The notes under the pieces are model-generated. The model was not told where the DNA came from, made no database searches, and was given only the letters and a program-made list of their open reading frames with translations. The position numbers and the translations under genes are program-made. From the NCBI GenBank assembly GCA_001800945.1, contig MGWJ01000172.1:1-16032 (forward strand): 16,032 nucleotides of DNA. The letters run 5' to 3'. How positions within the stretch are numbered: the first letter of the stretch is position 1; each line of letters starts with the position of its first letter. Positions 7,994-15,123 of the stretch are shown here, piece by piece. The stretch is from Flavobacteria bacterium RIFCSPLOWO2_12_FULL_31_7. Lineage in GTDB: Bacteria; Bacteroidota; Bacteroidia; Flavobacteriales; Flavobacteriaceae.

Positions 7994-9244
7994 TTATAAA
8001 TTAGAATAAATGTGAGACCATTTTTCATTGATTACCTTTTGACTAAAATTTGCTTCAACAAAACTAAAACAATTATTACTCATTTCTTGAATAACATTTC
8101 TATTTTCGTTTAAAAACAGTAGCTTTTCCACTACTTTTTCAATTTCAAATTCATCAAAAATAAATCCTGTTTTACCAGCATCAATCGTGTATTTTACACC
8201 ACCCGAATCATAAGCAATAACTGGCAATCCACAAGCTTGTGCTTCTAATGTGGCCAAACCTTGGGTTTCTCTTCTTCCATCAGGTAAAGGTACAGCAGCA
8301 AAAACATACAAATCAGATTGCAAATACATTTCTTTGATTTCCGCTTGTGTTTTTTTTCCGACCAATTTTACTGTTTCAGATAAATTATATTTTTCTATTA
8401 ATGCCTCTAAATTCTTTCTTTCTGAACCTTCACCTATAATATCTAACTGAATAGTTATGCCTTTTTTTATAACTTCATGTACAATTTCTATAAGGTATTT
8501 ATGTCCTTTTACAGGATCTAACCGGCCAACATTGATTAATTTTAAAATAGCATCCCTATTCTGAACTTTATGCATAGGTGTAAAATAAGTGGTATCTACT
8601 CCAACAGGAACAAGTTGCAATTTCTCCAAAGGACAACCTAACTGCACAACTTTATCTGCTAAATATTTTGTGTTTGCAGTAATTAAGTTCGCGCTATCGA
8701 ACAACAAATCATAGTAGCCGTTGTTTGGAATAAAACCATGCATAGGAAAAAAAGCGTCATGACCGTGAAAAGTAGTAATCACTTTAGCTTTAAAATTGCA
8801 CTTTGCTTTTAAAACATCAATTGGAAATTTATTATTCCCATATTGAATATGAAAAATGGTATGGAGATTATTAAATTGTTGATAGAAATTCCAATGAAAA
8901 ATCCAACTATAGCTTTTTTCTTTTTGGAATTTATAGAAATTTAGAATGCTTTTTAAATGGCTAATATTCGAAATAAAAAGTAGAAAAATTTTGAAAAATC
9001 GAATGAATTTATTTTTAGGAATCTTAATATCTTCAACAACAAGTAAATCTTTTATTTTATATTTTAAAAGGATATCTTCATGTAAACTCTGCTTGAAATC
9101 AAGAACGCTATTAACTAAAATCACAACCTTATAATTTAACTGAATGGCAGTAATAATTTGAGCAATAATGAACGTTTCAGACACATGAGGAAACTCACTA
9201 ATCTTAAAGACAATCTTCTTTTTATTTTTGATATTTTGTTGCAT
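7994..9244 (-). CDS. Glycosyltransferase family 4 (GT-B fold, colanic-acid WcaL type)
   Basis: A retaining glycosyltransferase of about 416 residues. The frame can be extended two codons to a TTG at 9250, but the ATG at 9244 is the more natural start and leaves 14 nt after the preceding stop. SEFPHVSETFI near the N-terminus matches the segment seen in WcaL-like proteins. FHGHDAFFP (about residue 159) and the linker helix TANTKYLADKVVQLGC come next, followed by VPVGVDTTYFTP. The C-terminal GT4 domain starts with LINVGRLDPVKGH, then IIGEGSERKNLE and LVGKKTQAEIKEMY, and has the catalytic E-x7-E in ETQGLATLE with PDGRRETQG just before it. GVDTxxF and VGRLxxxKG are standard GT4 donor-site motifs. 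It is 12 nt upstream of a GT2 gene and 8-14 nt downstream of the acyltransferase gene. Family is certain; donor sugar is unknown. Confidence 0.91.
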   Translation of the reverse strand: MQQNIKNKKKIVFKISEFPHVSETFIIAQIITAIQLNYKVVILVNSVLDFKQSLHEDILLKYKIKDLLVVEDIKIPKNKFIRFFKIFLLFISNISHLKSILNFYKFQKEKSYSWIFHWNFYQQFNNLHTIFHIQYGNNKFPIDVLKAKCNFKAKVITTFHGHDAFFPMHGFIPNNGYYDLLFDSANLITANTKYLADKVVQLGCPLEKLQLVPVGVDTTYFTPMHKVQNRDAILKLINVGRLDPVKGHKYLIEIVHEVIKKGITIQLDIIGEGSERKNLEALIEKYNLSETVKLVGKKTQAEIKEMYLQSDLYVFAAVPLPDGRRETQGLATLEAQACGLPVIAYDSGGVKYTIDAGKTGFIFDEFEIEKVVEKLLFLNENRNVIQEMSNNCFSFVEANFSQKVINEKWSHIYSNL

Positions 9245-9258
9245 CTCCAATTTTTGAT

Positions 9259-10275
9259 TTAGGCAATAAAATGTCCAAATTTTATTTTTTTAATTAGGAA
9301 AACTATAAAAAAACTGGATAAAAAACAAACTAATGAAAATAGTAAAACATCTATTATAGGATGTATTGTAAAGGTAAAGAAACCCAGTAATATTAATATG
9401 TTAATTACAAATGGATGAATTAAATATATCCCAAAACTACAATCGTTTAATTTAGACAGTACAGGTTTTATTTTCTCGTTTACCTTTTCGACGGTATTGA
9501 AAAGTAAGAAAACACCAACGGATACCAGCAAAGTATGAATACTCAAATATTCATAAAAGTAATCATAAAATTTATTCGTTTTATAAGTAAAATAATACGT
9601 CCCGAAAATTGTAATCACAAGTCCGATTAAAATTAACAAATAGGAAATCGAATTAGGCCATTTTACATATTGTTTTAAATAATAGCCCAAAATAAAATAA
9701 CCTAAAAAGCCAGAAAAATAAGTAAAATTAATTTTTGGAAAATAAATTGCTACACCTGGAATGGTTAGAAAAAGGGTAAGTAACCAAATAATTAAATAGT
9801 ATTTGATATCATTTTTTTTTGAAATTTGAATCCATTTTTGAATAATTGGCGCGATTAAATACACACCTATTAAGGCAAAAACAAACCACAAATGGTATTC
9901 ACTTCCATAAAAAATATCTTTAACTATTTTTGAAAGATTGAAGGTTTCGTGATTAAAAAAATATCGATTAACGATACTATAAAATAGTGACCAAAACAAA
10001 AAGGGTGGAATTATTTTGCCTAATCTATTTTTTAGAAAATCTTTAATTTCGAAGGTTCTTCCTAGCAACAAGGCACCACTAATCATAAAAAAAACGGGGA
10101 CAGCATATCTACTAATGCTATCAAAAAAGTTAGCAACATGCCATTCAAAACTTGAAATTTCACCAAATTTAACCACTTCTGGAGCAGAAACATGAATAAT
10201 AACTACGGATAAAGTCGCAATTATTCTTAAAATTAAAATCCCAAAATTGATTGTAGTAGTTTTACTTTTTTCCAT
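9259..10275 (-). CDS. Acyltransferase-3 family integral membrane O-acyltransferase
   Basis: Predicted to add an acyl group, most often acetyl, to a sugar hydroxyl of the glycan or its lipid-linked intermediate at the inner membrane. The 338 residues are almost entirely hydrophobic, with roughly ten membrane segments. ILRIIATLSVVIIHVS (15-30) is the first helix, with the family's conserved R17 and catalytic H28. YAVPVFFMISGALLLGR (57-73) is the signature second helix, followed by the RLGKIIPPFLFWS loop (84-96). LNDCSFGIYLIHPFVI near residue 280 is the typical late AT3 motif. It resembles WecH/OafA-type transmembrane domains and lacks an extra SGNH domain. It lies 27 nt after the GT2 gene and 8-14 nt before the GT4 gene, within the operon. 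The acyl group and the acceptor position are inferred only. Confidence 0.88.
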   Translation of the reverse strand: MEKSKTTTINFGILILRIIATLSVVIIHVSAPEVVKFGEISSFEWHVANFFDSISRYAVPVFFMISGALLLGRTFEIKDFLKNRLGKIIPPFLFWSLFYSIVNRYFFNHETFNLSKIVKDIFYGSEYHLWFVFALIGVYLIAPIIQKWIQISKKNDIKYYLIIWLLTLFLTIPGVAIYFPKINFTYFSGFLGYFILGYYLKQYVKWPNSISYLLILIGLVITIFGTYYFTYKTNKFYDYFYEYLSIHTLLVSVGVFLLFNTVEKVNEKIKPVLSKLNDCSFGIYLIHPFVINILILLGFFTFTIHPIIDVLLFSLVCFLSSFFIVFLIKKIKFGHFIA

Positions 10276-10302
10276 GAAAAGGGTATTAAATACGTATTTG
10301 GA

Positions 10303-11313
10303 TTAAAATTTTGATTTTTCTTTAATTTTCAGCTTCAAAACATACACTTTATCTGAAAAACTTAATTTATTGAAAGCTTGAATTCTCCATTGTTTATCAA
10401 TTTTGCAAAAATTGGAATGGAAAAAAATTCTATAGATTAAATCTCTTCTTAATCCAGTCAAAACGTTTTCAAATTCTGGTGCGGCATAAACTTTTGTAGT
10501 TTGATTTAAGGCAGAAATTTCCTTTAACCATTTTAAAAATAAGCTGAATTCTGCAACAGTAAAATAAGTTCCAAGATAAAGCATTTTTTTTACAAAAGCA
10601 TCTGAAAACAAGATTACGTCATAGCCTATTTTTTTAAAAAGTGACAAACGAATATCTATACTTCTTTGTTGCTGAACATCATTATGAATAGTTGAAACCT
10701 GATTTTCATGAACCCGGTAGAATAATAAAATTTCATCTAAATTTGCTACTTCTCCTTCAAAAATTAAACGTGACCATAATTCATAATCTTCAACATTTTT
10801 AAAATCATCGTTATAATTATGTTGTTCAAATATGGCTTTTTTTCCCATTACAGTGGGATGTCCAAAAACAGAATGTACACAAAGTTGCGCAGCTATTTTT
10901 TTGTGACTTAAAGGATGTCGTATTACTTTTTCAATTGCACCAAATGTTTGATATGCGGTTCCACATAATATTATATTAGGATTATTATCTAAAAAAGCTA
11001 CTTGTTTGGCAAAACGTTCTGGCAAACAAATATCGTCTCCATCCATTCTGGCAATATATTCTCCTTTTGCAATTGAAATTCCTAAGTTTAAACTATTAAT
11101 AAGTCCCGAATTAACTTGTTTCTCTATTAAACGAATTCTAGTATCTGAAAATTCTTTAATAACAGAAACGGTTTGGTCTGTAGAACAATCATCAATAACA
11201 ATCAGCTCAAAATCAGCAAAAGTTTGATTTAAAACACTATCGATAGTTTCTTTGATATATAATTCACAATTATATACAGGCAGCAAAACTGATATTTTAG
11301 GGTGTATTTGCAA
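10303..11313 (-). CDS. Glycosyltransferase family 2 with a non-ATG (TTG) start
   Basis: A GT2 protein of 336 residues. ISVLLPVYNCELYI (7-20) is the first strand, IDDCS at 40-44 the nucleotide-binding motif, RMDGDDIC at 89-96 the DxD metal site, and VEDYELWSRL at 174-183 the catalytic ED. GHPTVMGKKAIF (151-162) is typical of LgtA-like and capsule GT2 enzymes. The start is unusual: the codon in frame just before QIHPKISV is TTG at 11313. An in-frame TGA at about 11329-11331 blocks any upstream ATG, and the first internal ATG falls inside the DxD motif. TTG (or another near-cognate codon such as ATA) must therefore initiate. This is the first gene of the packed operon, preceded by 207 nt without a gene. 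No consensus promoter was found there, so transcription may read through from the ATPase gene. Confidence 0.88.
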   Translation of the reverse strand: MQIHPKISVLLPVYNCELYIKETIDSVLNQTFADFELIVIDDCSTDQTVSVIKEFSDTRIRLIEKQVNSGLINSLNLGISIAKGEYIARMDGDDICLPERFAKQVAFLDNNPNIILCGTAYQTFGAIEKVIRHPLSHKKIAAQLCVHSVFGHPTVMGKKAIFEQHNYNDDFKNVEDYELWSRLIFEGEVANLDEILLFYRVHENQVSTIHNDVQQQRSIDIRLSLFKKIGYDVILFSDAFVKKMLYLGTYFTVAEFSLFLKWLKEISALNQTTKVYAAPEFENVLTGLRRDLIYRIFFHSNFCKIDKQWRIQAFNKLSFSDKVYVLKLKIKEKSKF

Positions 11314-11520
11314 AGTGTTTTTGTGTGATCAATTTATTTTAATTACTAATTTTATCCTTATTAAATAGATTTTTCTAGAATATTACATATCATTTCCATT
11401 TAAATTAGGTTGAAAGTTTAAAAACTTATATCTGAAACCTATCTAATCTATCCTTTTTGAAAACATCATTTAAATAGAAAAAAACTACAATGATAAATTC
11501 GTGAAGGTGAAATTACATTT

Positions 11521-12801
11521 TTATTTTTTCTTCCAAGTTGGATTTAAAAAAAACATCCCTACAGAACGTGGTAATTTTCTACTGGTATAATTTCCGCCAT
11601 CAATAATTTCAAAGTACAGTGCATTGTTAATTTCGTCAAAAATTTCATGTCCTGTTGTATTTGAACTCACTATATTAAGGCTATAAGTACCTGGATATAA
11701 TCTTACATCTTTTAAAATTAACTCATAATCTTCTTCCTCATTATCATGATTTAATTCAAAGCCAGAATCTCTTGGCATAATATGAAAAATCGGCATTTCT
11801 TCTGAACTTAAAACCTGAATACTCATTTCACTTTTTAGTTCTTTGGAGAAATTTTTGATTTTGATTTTGATTTTAATGTCATCGCCAATGGAAAAATCCT
11901 GAGTTAACTTATCATGTTGATTAGAAATCTCAATAGATTGAAATTGCATTTTTCCGTTTCCATTTCTTTTAGTAGAAGCATCGAAAACTACTTTATAATC
12001 TGAGGATTTACCAATATCAGAATAAATCGTCAAGGCATCATCTACACCACCATCAAACTTTAAAGTTCCATTTTCTAAAACAATACCACGAGTACACAAA
12101 CTCTTAACCGCAGCCATATTATGACTCACAAATAAAACCGTTCGACCTTCGCCTTTGCTTACATCGTTCATTTTGCCCAAGCATTTCTTTTGAAAATCGG
12201 CATCACCCACGGCTAAAACTTCATCTACAATTAAAATTTCAGATTCTAAATGAGCGGCAACTGCAAACGCCAATCGCACATACATTCCTGAAGAATAACG
12301 TTTTACTGGAGTATCAATGTAACGCTCTACTCCAGAAAAAGCAATGATTTCATCTAATTTTCTAGCAATTTCATGCTTACGCATACCTAAAATGGCACCG
12401 TTTAAAAAGATATTTTCTCTTCCTGTTAGTTCTGGGTGAAATCCTGTACCCACTTCTAACAACGAAGCAATTCTTCCTTTTGTATATATTTTACCTGTAG
12501 TAGGTTGAGTAACTTGACTTAATATTTTTAATAAAGTCGATTTTCCAGCACCATTTCTTCCAATTATTCCAACGGAGTCACCTTGATTGATTTCAAAATT
12601 GATATTTTGTAAAGACCAAACATAGTCGCTCGTTCCTTTACTAGAACGGTCGTTAGTTTCCCCAATTTTTAAAAACGGATCTTCCGCACCACGCATTTTA
12701 TACCACCAACGCTTCATATCATCTTTGATAGTACCTGTTCCCACAAGTCCTAAACGATATTGCTTGGATATATCTTCCGCTTTTATAACTACTTTACTCA
12801 T
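11521..12801 (-). CDS. wzt: Polysaccharide ABC exporter ATPase with Wzt-like C-terminal domain
   Basis: ATPase subunit that powers export of the finished glycan across the inner membrane with the adjacent permease. In 426 residues the ABC domain spans about 5-260: Walker A GRNGAGKST at 81-89, Q-loop region near GTGFHPELTG (118-127), the variant signature RYSSGM at 168-173 (typical of Wzt/TagH rather than LSGGQ), Walker B ILIVDE at 189-194 and H-loop SHN at 226-228. Residues about 270-426 form an additional beta-rich domain ending in FFLNPTWK, like the Wzt C-terminal carbohydrate-binding domain that recognises chain ends in some O-antigens. An insert of about 40 residues before Walker A (20-60) is usual in this subfamily. 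It lies 217 nt downstream of the permease gene. A Wzt-C domain suggests that chain-end recognition couples termination to export. Confidence 0.93.
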   Translation of the reverse strand: MSKVVIKAEDISKQYRLGLVGTGTIKDDMKRWWYKMRGAEDPFLKIGETNDRSSKGTSDYVWSLQNINFEINQGDSVGIIGRNGAGKSTLLKILSQVTQPTTGKIYTKGRIASLLEVGTGFHPELTGRENIFLNGAILGMRKHEIARKLDEIIAFSGVERYIDTPVKRYSSGMYVRLAFAVAAHLESEILIVDEVLAVGDADFQKKCLGKMNDVSKGEGRTVLFVSHNMAAVKSLCTRGIVLENGTLKFDGGVDDALTIYSDIGKSSDYKVVFDASTKRNGNGKMQFQSIEISNQHDKLTQDFSIGDDIKIKIKIKNFSKELKSEMSIQVLSSEEMPIFHIMPRDSGFELNHDNEEEDYELILKDVRLYPGTYSLNIVSSNTTGHEIFDEINNALYFEIIDGGNYTSRKLPRSVGMFFLNPTWKKK

Positions 12802-12830
12802 TTATTATTCAACATTCGTTAATCAAAATT

Positions 12831-12863
12831 CAAAATTTGATACTTTTTAAAAAAACTCACAAA
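12831..12863 (-). promoter_or_regulatory. Weak candidate promoter upstream of the wzt gene
   Basis: On the minus strand, TTTG (12863-12860) is followed after 21 nt by AAATTTTG (12838-12831), one mismatch from TAnnTTTG. It lies 30 nt upstream of the ATG at 12801. In DNA this AT-rich such a near match can occur by chance; transcription from the permease promoter is an adequate alternative. Confidence 0.25.
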
Positions 12864-12910
12864 AAAATTAGTATACTCAACAACTGAACTCATAAAAGTC
12901 CAACCCCTCA

Positions 12911-12950
12911 TCTCCCTATCTCCTAGTCTCCCTATCTCCCAACTCCCTAC
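12911..12950. repeat. Imperfect octanucleotide array, TCTCCCTA type
   Basis: Five consecutive 8-nt units are visible: TCTCCCTA, TCTCCTAG, TCTCCCTA, TCTCCCAA and CTCCCTAC. The stretch contains no G except one and directly abuts the (TTTTTAC)x8 array. Its unit is nearly identical to that of the array at 15017-15062. Confidence 0.9.
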
Positions 12951-13006
12951 TTTTTACTTTTTACTTTTTACTTTTTACTTTTTACTTTTTACTTTTTACT
13001 TTTTAC
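12951..13006. repeat. Heptanucleotide tandem repeat (TTTTTAC)x8 between wzm and wzt
   Basis: Eight perfect, uninterrupted copies of TTTTTAC fill this stretch. It begins 12 nt after the permease stop codon and ends about 150 nt upstream of the ATPase ATG. In the minus-strand transcript it reads as (GUAAAAA)x8. Perfect short tandem repeats of this size are prone to copy-number change by slippage. Because it is non-coding, a change in length would alter intergenic spacing rather than reading frame. Confidence 0.97.
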
Positions 13007-13018
13007 TTGGCTCTTTCT

Positions 13019-13876
13019 TTAAACCGTATCCATAAAAGTCTTCTGAGTTTTATTAAAAACCAAAATCCCTAACAGCAATATTACGATTGAAAAAACAGAA
13101 GGATATAAAAGTGAATTCGAATCAAAAGTACCAATTCCGATATAAGCATAGCGCATATATTCGAATAAACCGACTAAAGGATTCCAATCCAAAACCCATT
13201 TAAAATTTTCAGGAACAGAAGAACTTGGATAAATCACAGGAGTAGCATACATGAACAATTGTATTCCAAAACCGATAAGTTGATTTAAATCTTTATATTT
13301 TGTAGTCATTGATGACAGAATAAGTCCAATTCCCATAGATATAATTGCCATTAATAGAATAATAAAAGGCGTTAACAACATCCAACTATTTGGAGTAATT
13401 TGGTGGTTGAAAGTAAAATAAACAACAAAACAAATGAACAATAAAAATTGCGCCCCAAATTTCATTAAATTGGAAATCACAATTGTCAAAGGCATAATTA
13501 ATCTTGGAAAATAAACTTTACCGAAAATTCCAGCATTGGCATTAAACACACCAGAAACAGTGGTCAAACAATTGGCAAAATAATTCCATAAAGTAATACC
13601 CGCCATATAAAAGATAATTTTGGGAGCACCATCAGTAGACAACTGAGCAACATTTCCAAAAATTACCGTAAATGTAATAGTCGTTAACAGTGGTTGAATA
13701 AAAAACCATAACGGACCTAAAATAGTTTGTTTATAAACCGTAACGAAGTCTCTTTTTACAAACAAAACCAATAAATCTCTATAATGCCATAATTCCTTAA
13801 AATTAACATCAAAAAGAGAGTGTTCAGAGGCAATTACGGTATCCCATTCGGAAGTATTTGTATGCTTTTTTTTCAT
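13019..13876 (-). CDS. wzm: Polysaccharide ABC exporter permease (Wzm/TagG type, ABC-2 family)
   Basis: Membrane subunit of the Wzm/Wzt exporter. The 285-residue protein has an N-terminal cytoplasmic region of about 50 residues (with LWHYRDLLVLFVKRDFVTVYKQT, the interfacial helix typical of the family) and then about six membrane segments: near 52-75, 86-110, 127-156, 166-188, 199-216 and 257-274. ILGPLWFFIQPL (52-63), the VYFPRLIMPL segment (121-130), KYKDLNQL (194-201) and WNPLVGLFEYMRYAYIG (231-247) are conserved ABC-2 polysaccharide exporter signatures. It pairs with the ATPase gene downstream and carries its own upstream promoter about 113 nt before the ATG. Presence of this pair, with no Wzx or Wzy in the window, indicates ABC-dependent synthesis. 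Confidence 0.93.
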   Translation of the reverse strand: MKKKHTNTSEWDTVIASEHSLFDVNFKELWHYRDLLVLFVKRDFVTVYKQTILGPLWFFIQPLLTTITFTVIFGNVAQLSTDGAPKIIFYMAGITLWNYFANCLTTVSGVFNANAGIFGKVYFPRLIMPLTIVISNLMKFGAQFLLFICFVVYFTFNHQITPNSWMLLTPFIILLMAIISMGIGLILSSMTTKYKDLNQLIGFGIQLFMYATPVIYPSSSVPENFKWVLDWNPLVGLFEYMRYAYIGIGTFDSNSLLYPSVFSIVILLLGILVFNKTQKTFMDTV

Positions 13877-13988
13877 TTATTTCTATTTAATTCCTAAAAT
13901 GCAAAACCTTATTTAAAATCATTTTGCAACGTAAAAGTGTGGTATTGTAAGTCAATTCACCATAAAATCAAACACTTAAACCGATTTC

Positions 13989-14019
13989 CAAAATTAGACT
14001 ATTTTAAAGAAGTACCAAA
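13989..14019 (-). promoter_or_regulatory. Bacteroidota-type promoter for the ABC exporter genes
   Basis: On the minus strand, TTTG (14019-14016) is followed after 19 nt by TAATTTTG (13996-13989), a full match to TTTG-N19-TAnnTTTG with the same spacing as the promoter upstream of the fucosyltransferase gene. It lies about 113 nt before the permease ATG, giving a leader of roughly 105 nt, and would let the exporter genes be transcribed independently of the fucosyltransferase gene. Confidence 0.72.
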
Positions 14020-14078
14020 TAAAATCTGTATTCAATAGTAATTGAAGTAAAAAACAAGAGTTTAAAAAAGCAACTAAT

Positions 14079-14906
14079 TTATAATCTAATCCAATTTTCA
14101 GGAATCACATCACTGGTATTTACTTTATCATCATTGAACCATAATTTTGGGGCAATAACTATTTTATTAGGATTAGGATTCAACCAAGCGCCCCACCAAC
14201 TAAAACTACTATTAGCCATAATATTATGTTGACAAGAAGACATTAATTTAATATCTTCAAAATTGGTAGATGCATCATTGAAATCAACGTAATGCGTTTC
14301 AAAATTAGTGGTAAAATTTTCTTTCACCCAAGGAATATCATCAGAAAACAAGAAATACACAGGATTGGCTACCTTACTTTCAATAATTTTCATAGCTTCT
14401 TTATAATATTCCGTTTTATCGGTTTCATGCATGGCATTTCCTACATAATCCCCTCTTCTAAAATGAATAGAAACAGCATTTACAGATTGCATGTACGCAA
14501 CCATATCAGTAGTTTGCTGTTTTAGTGGAGAAATAATCTGAAAATCGTTTCGAATTTCTTTTTCGTATTTGATAAAATATTTCTGCGTTTGATAATATCC
14601 TTCTAAAAACAAAAAATCAGATTTTGTATCAATTAAATTGGGGTTATAATTGAATTGATGATGATCTTCGTTATAAAAAACAACTTTATTGAAAAATTTT
14701 TTCAGTTTCATTTTCCATTTTGATTCTGGTGTATAAAACTCTGGAGTAATATTAAAATGATGTAAACCGTAATTATGCAGTTTGTACCATTCAAAAATTG
14801 AAATATCTAATTTAAATGGGCGTTTTGTTTCCAAAGAAAATGCTTTTGCAATCGCATATTGAAACAATTGATTCCCTAACCCTCCTTTTATTTTTATTAT
14901 AATCAT
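14079..14906 (-). CDS. Alpha-1,2-fucosyltransferase, glycosyltransferase family 11 (complete)
   Basis: A full-length GT11 protein of 275 residues, within the usual bacterial range. It should transfer L-fucose from GDP-fucose in alpha-1,2 linkage to a galactose-type acceptor. Motifs seen: KGGLGNQLFQYA at 7-18, EGYYQTQKYF at 102-111, HFRRGDY at 148-154 (GDP-fucose binding), FLFSDD at 185-190, and SSCQHNIMANSSFSWWGAWL at 223-242, the hallmark C-terminal block. There is no signal peptide or membrane segment, consistent with cytoplasmic action before export. It is the first minus-strand gene of the locus, driven by a strong-looking promoter at 14930-14960 and divergent from the cpsB-like gene. A second, more diverged GT11 lies at the far end of the locus (1-611). 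Exact linkage and acceptor are inferred. Confidence 0.92.
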   Translation of the reverse strand: MIIIKIKGGLGNQLFQYAIAKAFSLETKRPFKLDISIFEWYKLHNYGLHHFNITPEFYTPESKWKMKLKKFFNKVVFYNEDHHQFNYNPNLIDTKSDFLFLEGYYQTQKYFIKYEKEIRNDFQIISPLKQQTTDMVAYMQSVNAVSIHFRRGDYVGNAMHETDKTEYYKEAMKIIESKVANPVYFLFSDDIPWVKENFTTNFETHYVDFNDASTNFEDIKLMSSCQHNIMANSSFSWWGAWLNPNPNKIVIAPKLWFNDDKVNTSDVIPENWIRL

Positions 14907-14929
14907 TGGAAATTTAACTTTAATTCGGC

Positions 14930-14960
14930 CAAAAATAAACTTTTTAAAGTCACCAACAAA
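14930..14960 (-). promoter_or_regulatory. Bacteroidota-type promoter for the GT11 fucosyltransferase gene
   Basis: On the minus strand, TTTG (14960-14957) is followed after exactly 19 nt by TATTTTTG (14937-14930). This matches the known Bacteroidota primary sigma consensus TTTG-N17-23-TAnnTTTG. The -7 box lies 24 nt before the ATG at 14906, which would give a short leader of about 18 nt. The match is read directly from the sequence; activity is inferred. Confidence 0.75.
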
Positions 14961-15016
14961 ATGAAAGACAAGAACATTAAAAAATTTGTGTTTTCAAGGC
15001 ATCCCATACAATAAAA

Positions 15017-15038
15017 CCCTCCCATCTCCCAATCTCCC
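15017..15038 (-). other. Potential G-quadruplex motif on the minus strand
   Basis: The plus strand has four CCC runs (15017-15019, 15021-15023, 15028-15030, 15036-15038) separated by 1, 4 and 5 nt. The minus strand therefore satisfies the G3-N1-7 quadruplex pattern, with further GGG runs nearby. It lies about 60-80 nt upstream of the predicted promoter of the fucosyltransferase gene. Folding in the cell is not shown. Confidence 0.5.
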
Positions 15039-15062
15039 AATCTCCTCATCTCCCAATCTCCC
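15017..15062. repeat. Imperfect octanucleotide array, AATCTCCC type, in the divergent intergenic region
   Basis: Units of ATCTCCC or AATCTCCC recur at 15024-15030, 15031-15038, 15048-15054 and 15055-15062, with a degenerate copy between (15039-15047). The tract is free of G on the plus strand. It sits between the divergently transcribed fucosyltransferase and cpsB-like genes, upstream of both predicted promoters. The unit matches the array at 12911-12950. Confidence 0.9.
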
Positions 15063-15102
15063 AAATGCCGATCAAAAACTATTATAAATCAAAAAACAAA
15101 AC

Positions 15103-15110
15103 TATCTTTG
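15103..15110 (+). promoter_or_regulatory. Probable -7 box (TATCTTTG) of the cpsB-like gene
   Basis: TATCTTTG fits TAnnTTTG exactly and lies 13 nt before the ATG at 15124, so the leader would be only a few nucleotides long. A TTG or TTTG element at the expected upstream distance is not obvious, so this is a partial match. Confidence 0.45.
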
Positions 15111-15123
15111 CAAAAAAATAGTC

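Noticed and set aside
9259..10275. Wzx flippase or Wzy polymerase
   Set aside because: Although highly hydrophobic, it has the acyltransferase-3 first-helix R and H residues and the VPVFFMISG segment, which are not found in Wzx or Wzy.
11370..11435. Short palindromes TTCTAGAA and AAGTTT-AA-AAACTT in the 207-nt gap before the GT2 operon
   Set aside because: They are short and AT-rich, with no partner elements or known operator resemblance.
11486..11495. TATCATTG on the minus strand as a promoter for the GT2 operon
   Set aside because: It has a mismatch in the TTTG part and no TTG at the required upstream distance.
14031..14046. TTCAAT-AGTA-ATTGAA inverted repeat as a terminator of the fucosyltransferase gene
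   Set aside because: The stem is only six A/T-rich pairs (one G-C type pair) and no clear T-tract follows on the minus strand; such palindromes are expected by chance at this base composition.
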